From Daphnia carinata (lineage: Eukaryota; Arthropoda; Branchiopoda; Diplostraca; Daphniidae), in NCBI RefSeq assembly GCF_022539665.2, contig NC_081331.1, positions 11,998,638 through 12,062,637 on the forward strand: 64,000 nucleotides of DNA, written 5' to 3'. A program made the position numbers and the translations under genes. Of this stretch, positions 1-12,000 are shown one piece after another. Under the pieces are notes generated by a model. That model saw only the letters and a program-made list of their open reading frames with translations. It had not been told where the DNA came from and did no database searches. Each line of letters begins with the position of its first letter. Within the stretch, counting starts at the first letter, position 1.

Positions 1-2912
1 CAGGTATTTATTCGTCTTTGTCACGTGATATAAGATGCGCGGCTGGTGGTTGCAGATTGATCGCTTAGGGTGTTTGCTGTTCAAGGATTCGGAAGCGAAA
101 GGTCGTCGTTACATCGCCAAATATGCTTTTGTAGTAGCTCGTTTTCTTGCATTTGCCTGTAGGCTATAACCTTACCTAAAAATAACGTGAAGTGAACAAC
201 ATCTGTGAATGACCATCAATCTCTGCCGCATTGCCCTTTTCTATGTCTATAGAAGGATGATCTACGGCTATTAGCTCGGTCATCTGATCGGTTGGTATAA
301 ATAAAGAATTGCTTCGCATGCGTATTCTGACGGCGAATGCCAGTTGGTGGGGGAACCAATCAATACGAAACCCAGACAGTACAAAGTGCAAAAAAAGAGG
401 GAACCGGGGTTGGCTCTTTACAGTCACAAAGTATATGGTTTGTACCACGCCTTGATCGAGATCGATTCGTCAAAGCTTCCATGTTATATATAAAAGAGAA
501 AAGGAAAGAAAACTTTTCCAATTAGGTTAGCACATTTTTTTTATTTTCGTTGCTGATTCTGTTTGTGTGTTTTGGATTCGAGCTGAAACAGAATAGACAG
601 CGACCAATTGCATCCAGCGCCAGCACTCTAACTTCGATTCTGGTTCCAAGAATCGAATAAATGGAATAACAAATTCGAGGCTAGATTACATATACCCTTC
701 CAGCTCCTACGGATCTCTACACCGAGACTTCATATGAAAAGTATTCTATTTTTGCATTGTTTTTTTTTATTCTTTTATTCACGGGAAGCACGAAAGGTAA
801 GACTGACATTGGCAAAGCGCCGTTGTAACGTAGCGTATATTATTAGCTCGCGTTTCTAGACTTTTATGATACGCATGAGTTGAACTATTCGAACTTGAAA
901 ATGTTCTGGTAACCACACCATGGTGTTATAGTAGAAAATGATCGATCACCGACAATCAGCATTTTTAAAATGTAGAACTGATACGAGCAAGCTGGAAATG
1001 GCTGAATAGGAAACACAGGCAGAGACGCAGGGTTTCTGATGTTGCGAAAGAATTTCTTAATACCATTAAAAAGGGATTTCTTCAATCAATTTGAACGTAG
1101 GCTACATAAAATCGCCACCCATAAGTAGTGGTTTCTATAAATAAATTTTAGAAGAGAGATCACCCTTTCATTTCCTCTTCCTGCCAATTTACTTTTCACG
1201 AACGTTTTCTAGTTCAACAGCCTTAAAATGGCAACTTACTCTTACCAAACACGGCAAACAATATCTTCTCACATCTAGAAGAATTTAAAGCTGCTTCAGG
1301 AAATATCTTTAACTCATTTCCCCGTGTGCGCATTAATGCATGCTAATATTCAACGATGTGGGACATGTTTAAACACGCTGATTCTTCGAGATAAAATTAT
1401 AAAGAAGGTTCAAAAGCTGATGCCATTCGCAAGCGGCATAGTAAAGAAGGTAGTACACGGGGATTGATGATGCCAACTGAACCGCTTGCGCTGCTATTCC
1501 AGTTTTAAAAAGCAGCCGCAAAAAAAGCGGCAGTGTCACAGCTTGTGTACATATAATAAACTGAAGCCTATTCCCTTTCTTTGTTGAATCAAGTGGCTCG
1601 TTTCGGCTACCGGTACGCGGCGAAGGAGCCTCACGAACAAACACAACAGCCTTTCTTTTACTAGGCGCAAACACGGGGAGGATGAAACGAAAGAAAATGT
1701 TTTTATCGATACAAAACACTCTACAGCTATTTTAGAATATTGGGATGGTCGGAGAAAGATGACTCGTATCTATTTATCGATGATCGATGGCGAAATGAGA
1801 TGTTAGGTTTTCCTCAAGTTGTGCCTAACAGATAGAAAACTGTGGAAGAAGTTAAAGCGCGAAAAGTTTAAAATTAAATGCTTAGAGGCTTATCTTTTTT
1901 AAAAATATTTATTATGTAATATCAGCTTACGTAAGCCCATCAGCTAATTTATATGTTTTTTTCCTGAACAGCGATGATAGGCGTTAACAAGAGCTTGCAT
2001 TAAACATTTTGAAGCGTCGCCAATTAAGCCCCTTCCAAAGTCAAATGCCATCTCAACGCACAAGTAAAAGAAAAGAGATGATGAGCTTTATTCCTTTGAA
2101 ACGTGTCGACGAAGCGTTGCTTTTATTAACTGAACTATATAGACCTTGGAATAGATTCCTTTTTTTTCTCTATTCGTCTTTTCTTTGCTATGCCTAAGAA
2201 AAGAACGGCTTTTGATTGAAATAGGAGGGAGACAATTGAGGGTAAAAAAAAAGTAAAATGCTTCGAAAAAAAAGAGGGCTGTCTCTGCTATTCGTTTTCT
2301 TGTTGTGGATATATCTAAAGAGGGACTCACCGCCACCACTTCCCTGCTCTCTATCACTTTCCGCTTAAGTAATGAGGACCAAAGGGAAATCAAGCGAGCG
2401 GGCGGAATAAGCGGCCTGGCGTCTGTGGCCCGCCCTACTGTGCCTATATAGTCCTATAGTTTACATCAGGTCTACGTCCTTTATTTTTTTAAAAGCGACA
2501 AAAAAAACCAATTATGAACGCGTGGCAAAAAGCTGCCGGGCGTCAGACATCGTGAAGTCAACAAGAAATGACGTTTCTTGATCTCAGCAGCGCTTTTTTT
2601 CTTTCTTCCAATAATAGTTGGGTTTTTTTTTCAGTGCCCTTTCTTTGCTTCTCCGCCCCACAGAACACTCGAGAAAATTAGAATTCAAATTCTTAGGTGC
2701 CAATCTCAGACTTCATAATGATTCTTCAGACTGAATAAAAAAAAAGGAGAAAACGATTCCAACTATCCGCCCTCCTGCAAAAAAAGGGGGAAATGGTATT
2801 TTCCACATAGTTTTATTGGATGTTGGCCTTACTCCTCTAGTATACAATGCCCGTTGATTGTATTGGAACAAAGAAGATCCTCTAAAAAACGCATTAAAAA
2901 AACACTTGTTAC
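1..2912 (-). other. Neuroligin B intron 4 (5' part, continues outside)
   Basis: Sequence after the exon 4 donor. I searched both strands for the next conserved neuroligin exon (FHRAI...SGTAL) and did not see it. Only AT-rich sequence with A and T homopolymers and short chance frames is present. Confidence 0.6.
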
Positions 2913-3038
2913 CATTCACGACGGCAGGTGACGTCATAAGGAAGTGAACGCATGAAGCACCTGCTCCGAATCCGACTAGGGTGACACGTGCCGGATCTCC
3001 GCCGAATTCTTGGATATTTTCTTGTATCCAATGTAAAG
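2913..3038 (-). CDS. Nlg: Neuroligin B coding exon 4 (last exon in window)
   Basis: 126 bases: [35 protein letters not shown] and TSPAVVNG. The acceptor is GTTGAAG behind a TTTCTATTGTCTG tract, and the donor AATG|GTAACA, phase 1, matches the neuroligin A exon 4 donor position. There is no intron at FGGD, unlike neuroligin A. Confidence 0.88.
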
Positions 3039-6000
3039 CTTCAACAGACAATAGAAATAAATAAAACAAAAAGAAATGTAAACAGCAACTAGAACAAAGA
3101 CGAATTCAACGTATTGAAACAACAGTCTATTGCTGCTCTGCCAAGGCTAACAATAGAAAATGGCAAATTAGATTGTTCAGAAACTTAATTTAATAGTATG
3201 ATGCAAATCAGCGTTGATTTTTGGCTCATATATGTAGAATAAGGTGATGCGACTACATAGAAAATATACACCTAACTTACCCGCTACTTGATCCATCAGT
3301 CCAAAGTTGGCCAGACGAGGCTTGCCTTTGGGCCAGCGACCGATATTAAGGAATCCTGCAAACCAAATTGCGAAATTTTGAGAAGACAAGTATTAGCAAC
3401 ATAAATAGCCTCGCGTTCCGGTTTTAAATATATCTACGTCATGAAAAACTAATGATAGGATTCACAATGTCGTATCTTTTTTGCCATTTTTACTTCGTTT
3501 TGAAAAAAAAAAAGAAAAACGGACAATGACTGAATCAAAATACGCATAACAAACTACCGGTTCCTTTGATCATCCAGCACGAACAGAGGCTATACATTTA
3601 GGCTAACAACGTTGACTAATTTGGTATGTGTTCTATTTACAGAAATCGTATATAATGGAGTCTTAAACAAGTAACTCTATATAGCATTTGAATTCAAAAG
3701 TTACGTTTTGCCCGCTACAGGAACTCAACCGAGAAAATTGGCGAGACTATATAGCCGGGAAATATTCTTGCTTAATATGCTATTGTACACTTTGCTGTAT
3801 ACTTCCCTTTTATCTTTTTCTGCGAACAAAACGAACATAAAAGAGACAACTAAACCTTTACATAGCTATGCCACTGTTCAGTGGCTTCCCTGGCTTGTCC
3901 GCACGTCAACGGCGAGTTCCTCCCTTAGGCACAATATATAAGGAATAAGGCAAAGTTCCCAGTGACTCTACAATCAAGCCTGTCATTTGTGCAAAATAAG
4001 CCGCAAGAACTGAATTACATATAGGAGAAACCATCTTCTAATAGGCCTGAAAAGATATGAAATTCACGATTTGAAGCCAACAACAGTGTGTATATGCTTC
4101 GCTACGTGCAGCAAGAGAAGCCCACTGCTTCCGTGTTTATTAATCACTAAAGGAAATGCGCGCGCACCCTGACGGGGATCGATTTGCTAGCATTCGCAAT
4201 TAAGATTTAGTCCATATTGTCTCTCTTTATATACATATACGTACATATAAAGGAAGTTGCATCGCAGGACTGGTGGTTCCGTATATACCGGCTAGTTATT
4301 AAGCGAGAAGCCATTGCATTCCGGCCAGGTTCCAGAACAACTCGCTAAACCTAAACTTGATTACAGAGCAGCCAGTAGCAGCAAAGTAATTGATGATGCA
4401 TCTTTTATTAGAACTGCACTTTTATTTGCCTTCTATTGTTTCCTGTACTTCTATTGTTCTGATTATCTGATTCTTTGATTCTCTTCGCTTTTTGGCAGCC
4501 ACGGAGCGCTCCGCACTATAGTGCGCCATCATTTATACGTTCATTAGTAAAAACACAAATCGAATGGAATGTTATATATGTTTACGTTTCGGTCATCTTA
4601 AGCTAAAGGTAACTTATTGGCACACGAATAAGAAAACAAAGAACAAAAAACAAAAGACGGACTGCAGAAAAAAGGAGACACACGAGCTTGGATCTTTGAT
4701 TCACTGATGACGGTTAGAGGATTCATTGATGTCCTTCTTTCAATCGACATATGGTAAAGTCTATCGCACCAATTCATCATAGTCTAGTCAAAACACAGTC
4801 TAATTGTTAAGACTTTTATGTTTCGCAATATTAACTGCGTATGGTGGTAATCCAACCGTACCGTCTGAAATTGTATGGAAATGACAAGTTTGGGCATTCT
4901 AAATAATTTGCAATAACCGAAACTTAGAGAAATAGCTGCCCCCCCCCCCCCCCCCCCCCCCCCGTTTTTGTGCAACTAAAGGTTTACGCTGTGCAGCTCC
5001 GCTTGTTACCCCGACTATTCCAATCTGTGGTGACACGTGTCTGTGATCAAAAATAAAAGAGGCACTCCATTTCCTTTTTCCATCTCTCTGGTTATAAGCT
5101 AATACCCTACTCGAGAAAGTGATTTCAAACGAAGCGCATCAAATAATGATAACAAACGAAAAAAAAGGGCCAAGCAAAAAGGGAGAAAGCACAGAATATA
5201 AAAAGTGTAGACTAATGCTGAGCGATCACGCTTTCTCTTTCCCGATCACAAAGGAAAAATAACATCCTTTCACCTCCCCGCTTTTGTTGACTCAAGTTTC
5301 CATTTATATGGACATTTTATTTTTGTGCCCTGCACACATACAAAGTTGAAAGGAAACTAGAAAAATATATATACTGTATGTATAAAAGAAAGGTCAACGC
5401 CCTTTTTGATGCCCCCAATCTTCTTTTCCTCGTGAATTGGAACACCGTTGATATGGTCTCTATACAAAAGACCATAGAAACATTTTAGGGCCAATCGGCC
5501 GCCTTATGCGAGTAACACGTCGGCCTGCATTAACGATTCCTTTACGCAATATCGACCTGGGTTTCTTATTGTATGAAACAAGAGATGTGACGTGGACGCA
5601 CGTTACTCCACGACGAGAAAAGCCAAGGGAAAAAAAGGAAACTTTCAAGAAAAAGTATCGGTCTTGGAACAAGTTCACGTATATACACTCCTACAGCCGG
5701 GGCATAGCATTACTAGGGAAAAAGTGTAGAATAACAGCAACAAAAAGGGACGGTTGTATTAGGATGAAAAACTCGTAAAAGAAGATGGTACGGAAGTTGA
5801 AGGAGAACAGAAGACGGTCGAAAAAGAAAATAGAAAAAGGCATGCTATTTCAAAGCAAAAACGTATGTATTGAGATGAGAAAAAAAAGAGTAATAATAAT
5901 AATAAAAAAAAGGAATCACTCGGGCGATCAATCAATGCCCGCTCCTAATGGTGCGCCAGCCGGACCTTCCATACACGATCCGAACGACGAGAGCTCTTTG

Positions 6001-9000
6001 AGTACGAGTATAGAAGAAATATAGTACGCAGCATGTAGACACGAATGAGAGCAGCAGCAGGAGCAGCGTAACCATATTATTATATATCCCTTGTCGTATA
6101 TATATATATATATATTGTTGGCCGTCTAAGCCGATTTAATAGCTGACAATCGGCAAGATGGATATTAAACATCGATTTTTTTTCTTTCTCTTTTGCCTGT
6201 TTTGTATGAGTATCGAGAGGCTTGTCGTCTGCAAAATTGAGTGCTCACAAAGACATTATAGTCTTTTTCACTGAGGACTTCTTGTTGCTGTTGTTGATAC
6301 TCTTCGGTCACACGTGAAAAAAAAATGGCTACAATTTCCCTATTCCGGTATTGCATAAGAGAATAGTAGCCTAGATTAGGATTCATTTTCTCTTGACCGG
6401 GAACAGATCAGATTCTATTAAATATCAGCCATACGGGATAGAATTTACGAACAGTGTCTAATTCTATATGAGATTTGTCTTCCGCCCCGATTGTTTTCTG
6501 AAATCAGGTCTCGCTTGGTCCAGTACCATCAGATAAATCGGCGGCTTTGGTTCGTCTTATGTGATATCAAGCCAGCCGAAAAATAATTTTCAACAACTCG
6601 ATTCAACTAAAACAATTACAAACACTGTAGATATTTATTTGTCGCCATCGGGACATTGTGTAGCTGTGCGCTTCTGAACTTTGTTGAAATTTCACGTGTT
6701 GGGCCGTGTGTTGTTCACATTTCTCACACCGTCTATTTAATACCAAACTGATCCTTTCAGACCTTCGAGGCACGATACCTTTGACATAATGAAAGTTTAA
6801 CAACAACGTATAGGCTTCTTCGATAAATTCACTATACCCTCCAACTTCTTGTATACAAAACTATAGGGCACACACTTTTTGATGCTATATGAAATATTTC
6901 CACGTCTAACTTGGGTATTTCTTTTGCTTTGGGATTTACGGAGATTCAAACCAGGGATTTCAGCATCAAAGTCTCGGGAGTTTTCTATCCTTGTATAAAA
7001 ATTTTAAATGAATATATACATTTGAAAGTTTAAATTGGTCGCCTCAATTTGATTGTAGTCCATTAATGTTCTAATGTAATTTTGGTTTCCATGCCAACAG
7101 TTTCAGACCATCTTTTTGTGAAGTGTTGTACATTTCATTTGATTTCCTCTTAAATTCTCTTCAGTTTAAAACTGTCCCAACTTCACGAACGCTCCCCGCT
7201 CTCCCCGACAATAGAACAAATCGGATTACGTCACAGGACGTAGACAATGTTTTGGCAACAAAACAACAAAGAAAGCGTATCAAATTTTGGGACGTACCTA
7301 AAACACCGAGTCGAAAGTTAAGGGTGACGACAACAACGTTTGCGTAACTGGAGAGAACGGAGCCATCGTAGAGGTGACTAGAGCCCCAGTCGAACGATTC
7401 ACCGTGAATAAAGACGATGACTGGAAGACGATCCACTGTGTTCCCCGGCCGACCTGTAAACGAAACAAGAATAACAAAATGTTCAAATAAAACTGTAAAT
7501 TAGTCATATCATTTACATATACTTAGTACACAGAACTAACTAGACAATATGCACGGGGCGAAATGAAAATGAAAGCAATATTAGAAGGACACAGTTGGAA
7601 GATAGAGCACAATAATCGGATTACTAAAAAGTCGAACTGACCGTCGGATAAATAGAGAAGAAATGGAGACTGTCGCCAGTGTGGGGACAGTGCACAGTTT
7701 CCCAACTTATTATTATTATTCGCTAGCCGTACCCGTAAAGCAGTCAGCCATCGTGATTTAGCGTGACAAGAATTCCAAATGGAGATCCTTTTGCGTTTTT
7801 ATACAGCCACGGCCAATCCACCAGCTTCGAACCTTTGATTTATTCTTATAATGTAATCATCTTCAATCCAATTTCATGATAAAGATGCAATCGAACCTAT
7901 ATTCCCGTTGAGATCTTACAAGTATAGCCTGCACGGGGATTTTTATTTTCTGAATAAATCGAGAGAGGCACAGGCCAAATATTCCGCATCTTCGATAAAG
8001 ATATTCGATCTTCGTTTGATTCCTTCTTTTATTTTCTTTGAAAAATATTGCTGATGCAGTGCGAGAAGTAATGGCGTTGCAACATGGGTCGGAAGTATTC
8101 GTTCCTTCGTTACGTCCTGATGCACGTCTTTGGGCTTCCAACCAGTCAGACTAAGACCACAGCCCATCATGTAGGCTATTTCGCTCGTCTTCTTGCACGT
8201 CTCGTTAATCGTTCAGGCACGGCTAATTCGTCGAATTGGAGTGGCTCGGCCACGAATCTACGATACCATTGTGCATCTAGCTCTTCCTTTGCGCCGCCGA
8301 ATTGAAGATGCAAGTATAAGAAAGAAAAGAGGCTGCGTATACACGCTAGAGCCAACCAAGCAAGTATATATAGCGTCTTTTAATGTGTGTGCCGTTGAGC
8401 CTAGACGTCATTTTACGTCACGCGCTTGCAGTTAGCAATCAAGGCTTTACCTTGTTTCTTCCCTGTACAGATTTCAGGTCTGTGTAGATCCACCGTCCAA
8501 TTAAAATCGCGAGCAACGTCGAAGAGCATCAAAGGGCAAAAAGGATTTCATCTATATAAATGAGGCTAGCTGTATTTTCTTGTTCTATTGATAATCAAAA
8601 AAAAAATATTCTTCTCTGCATTGCATCAAATGTGAAGGCGAGGCAACATACGAGTGCAATCAATCATGTGTATCTATATTATATTTCACGTTGTATAGAC
8701 CTCTTATATCCCCTACGTTATTGATCCTTCGCCACGGCCGGCCTGAGAAGCACAGCGTCCGAAGTATGTAACTCTCGTCCGCAGTGTATACTAATCTCTT
8801 TAGGTTTACAATTTTTACTTTTTAGATGCTAATGCCATTAGGAATAGACCAGAGGCGTGGCTGAATGTGTTAGCATCAGCGAGAGATGCTCTTGTATATT
8901 AAACGTATTTCTAATTCTCTTAAGACGTTCGCAAGTTGCAAACCGTTTGTGCGATAAAACAAGAATTGTGTGGACTTTGGATTTGTTTTCCGATGATAAC

Positions 9001-12000
9001 GCATGCGAGCGTTTGGCAATGACTCATCTGTCTGTTTTCCCTGTCGCATCCCGTCTTTTGTTAACGAGTCGATTTGTCAACCTAATAACTGTTGGGGTGG
9101 ACATTAGAAATGTGATGCTTTTCTTTACGCCTTTTTTTTTTCATTTATTATTATTGTTAATGGTTAGCGAGCGTTTGTGTTGCTGCTGTTTGTCGTTTGA
9201 TAATCTAATCTGACGATCGATCCTTTAGTCGAGTAGAATAGGCTAAAGGACAACGCCCGACTGATGGAGTGGGATCCGAATCATCCACCACAGCTGACTG
9301 TCTTCTATATGCTCTTTGACTTAGTTGCTTTGGCCTCATCAAGACTAGTATATGGTCTATTAAGGGCCAAAAAGGCGGAGGAGAGAAAAAAAAAGTATAC
9401 CCACTCCCAAGTGTTATTAGTTTATATAGCCGTCCAGTCGTGTCATCATAATCTGGCTTATCGCCAAAAGCAGTTGTTTGTTTAAGTATTGGTGAGCTGT
9501 GTACATACAGACATAAAACTCACTGACGTTTGGCCTGTATCGAATTAACACAATCGTTTCACCTATTAGAGTCTTCCCTTCTTAAAGACATGTAAATAAA
9601 AGAGATGTTTTATTACAAAGTTTTAAAAACAAATCCATATTTGAAATGTGGCGCATGATGACAAATAAGGTGATAGGTGCTGGCCTGTCGGGTGAAATTT
9701 CTACACGCACGAGAGAAAAAAAAGTAGATCGCCTATGTTTAATAGGCTAATTTCAGGCGAGAGCTTCATGCCATGTTATTTATAAACATCGGAAAGGAGA
9801 CAAATGGTTGTATTTCTCAGCTTATGTCTCCCAAAATAAAAATATCCAACAACGATTGCCTTCCTTTTTATTTTTTTTGGTCACATAAATGAATGGCTTT
9901 CTCTGCGTGACTGCGTCAAAAGACAAATTGAACAGATCTGTTATTTTGCTGGCTGCGTGCTGCTTTTTCGTCGATAAACAACTGAAGTTGGAAGCATTAC
10001 ATATCTGCACGGCCCGCTTCAAATGATTCCTTTTTTCCCTTCTTATTCTTCTTCGTTCACCCTCTGTCGCACTTTGAAACTATTTATCCTGTACACGAAC
10101 CTGTTCAAACTTACGGGACCTTATAACAGGATTGCGAGTCAAAGCGCGTAGAATTGAGAATACCGTGCCAGCTACTTATTTCACGCGTAATATTTCAACG
10201 AACAATTTATTAGCCAACTATTTACAAACCCCGTCGCTTTTCTCTATAGTATACACACACTTTTATGCTTGGATGAACCATTCATCCTCTACGTTCTTCC
10301 CCCTCCGTTTGCGACACTTTCACGCTCGTCCCTCGGCTCACCACACGGCCACAGATCTAAACTCCCGCGTGAATGATGTTCTTCTTGCTTCGTAAATCTT
10401 GTTGTCTGAAGTGCCAGGGTATACACTTGTGAGCTGTTCCTTCAAGACACACATGCAAGTGACAATTCTTGTTGTTAAAATTGACCTACACACGTCCACT
10501 ACTATGCAAACTACCTCTCTAAGGGAAAAAGTACAAGAGATACATCCAACAGAAGCTGGAAGAAGATTGTGCGTTGTAACTCAGGTCTTGTTTTGGCATT
10601 TTATCGTGTGCTCGTGTTTCGTGAATCTCTCCAACACCCTTGTTTTCCATTTTCATTTCACTTTCTCCCAGTTAGATCATTTTTGTATGATATCAAATGT
10701 TTACTCTTGCTTCATACCTTCCGAGAATCAGGTCCAAAAATTATAGTGCAGGTGGTTTCACGTTTATTCTTTCACACAATCACTTTTGTTGTTCGATTGT
10801 TGGCATCTTTGAATTGTCTTTTGAGTCAGAACGGATGTGTGAATACTAGTTGACTCTTTGATTAGAACTTGGCTTAACAAGGATATTCTACTTGAAGTTT
10901 TTGGCCCCGTCCCACAAGCAGGGATCAAACGCCGCCACAATTACGCAACAAAACACGTATAATTATTCTGCAGACATTTTTTTTTCCAGCTTTTTCTTTC
11001 TCGGTTCGTCTACAAGTCAACCAGGATAGCGACAGTTTTGGCGGCCGACTGGAAACCCAGTGAACCGTAGAAGGTCGGTGACTGCGTGGCGGCGTTTCGT
11101 GCAGCCACTAGCTAAGGCAGTATGGATTCATCTTCATCACTAGGGTCGCGTGTATTGTGGCTGCCCGTTGGCGAAGAAACGCGTCGACCCAATGCAGCGG
11201 GCTCAACTTTCCATAATTCAACCGGCCGTGACGATAATTCCCCCCCCCAGGCCCGCACGATACATTTTTCTTTTTCGTGTGTGGATGTTACTGGGTCAGG
11301 CGCTGTCTCAGTTATTTTCCCCTTGCGATTCGTCTTTTTATTATCCCCATCTTTCACCAGTAGGAGAAAAAAATAGGGAAATCCATCCTCTACGCGCCGT
11401 CAGTTTGCATCAGTCTTCACTTCTTCTTTTTGCTATACGTACTTCAATTTCTCTGTTTATTCCTTCTTCTCCTTATTTTTCTCATGTTTTTTCTTCTAGT
11501 TTTTTACTTTCTTTTCGGCCCAAATGTTATACAAGGTGATCCGACCGACCAAACTTGAATTGAGGGGGCTGGATTGATGAATTATTCAACATTTTTCTCG
11601 TTTTTCTTGCACACGAATGGTGAGTGATGCAGCTGCCTGAATATGCCCAACTCGTACACAGCAGAAGAGAAGAAAATGCGAAGTCTTCTATACTACCAGC
11701 TGGGACAACTTGCTTAGTAGTTTTCCCGAAACTCTGTACTCCGATGAGAAGGTCTACAGTACCGGGTATTACACTACTTTCCAGGGATAATTGGATGCTG
11801 CTCGACTTGTTTCTCCCTACTCGGCCGCCAGTAGTCTTCTCTTTCGTCAGTACTGGTTGTCGTGCTCTGTCCAATACAAGTACGTATCAAAATCCCCAAT
11901 AGGGATTGATCGAAACTGCCACATTGTACAGGTCTAAATCCTTCGCCACTATTTAGGAACTATTTCGCTTTATTTTTTGAGCAACTGGACTAAAAAAAAA

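Larger units (their letters stand above)
3356..7297 (-). other. Neuroligin B intron 2
   Basis: 3.9 kb between exons 2 and 3. It holds a double palindrome (4502-4525), a run of 25 C (4939-4963), a purine-rich plus-strand stretch around 5600-5920 and a TA repeat (6097-6115). No coding exon is recognised. Confidence 0.75.

Noticed and set aside
1-2700. Search for neuroligin B exon 5 and later exons
   Set aside because: No frame matching the FHRAI/SGTAL region or later domains was found on the minus strand, so the rest of the gene is taken to be outside the window.
11527-11874. Minus-strand frame with [10 protein letters not shown], faintly like a BEL/Pao protease motif
   Set aside because: Only one short motif-like string, no neighbouring reverse transcriptase or integrase, no terminal repeats.
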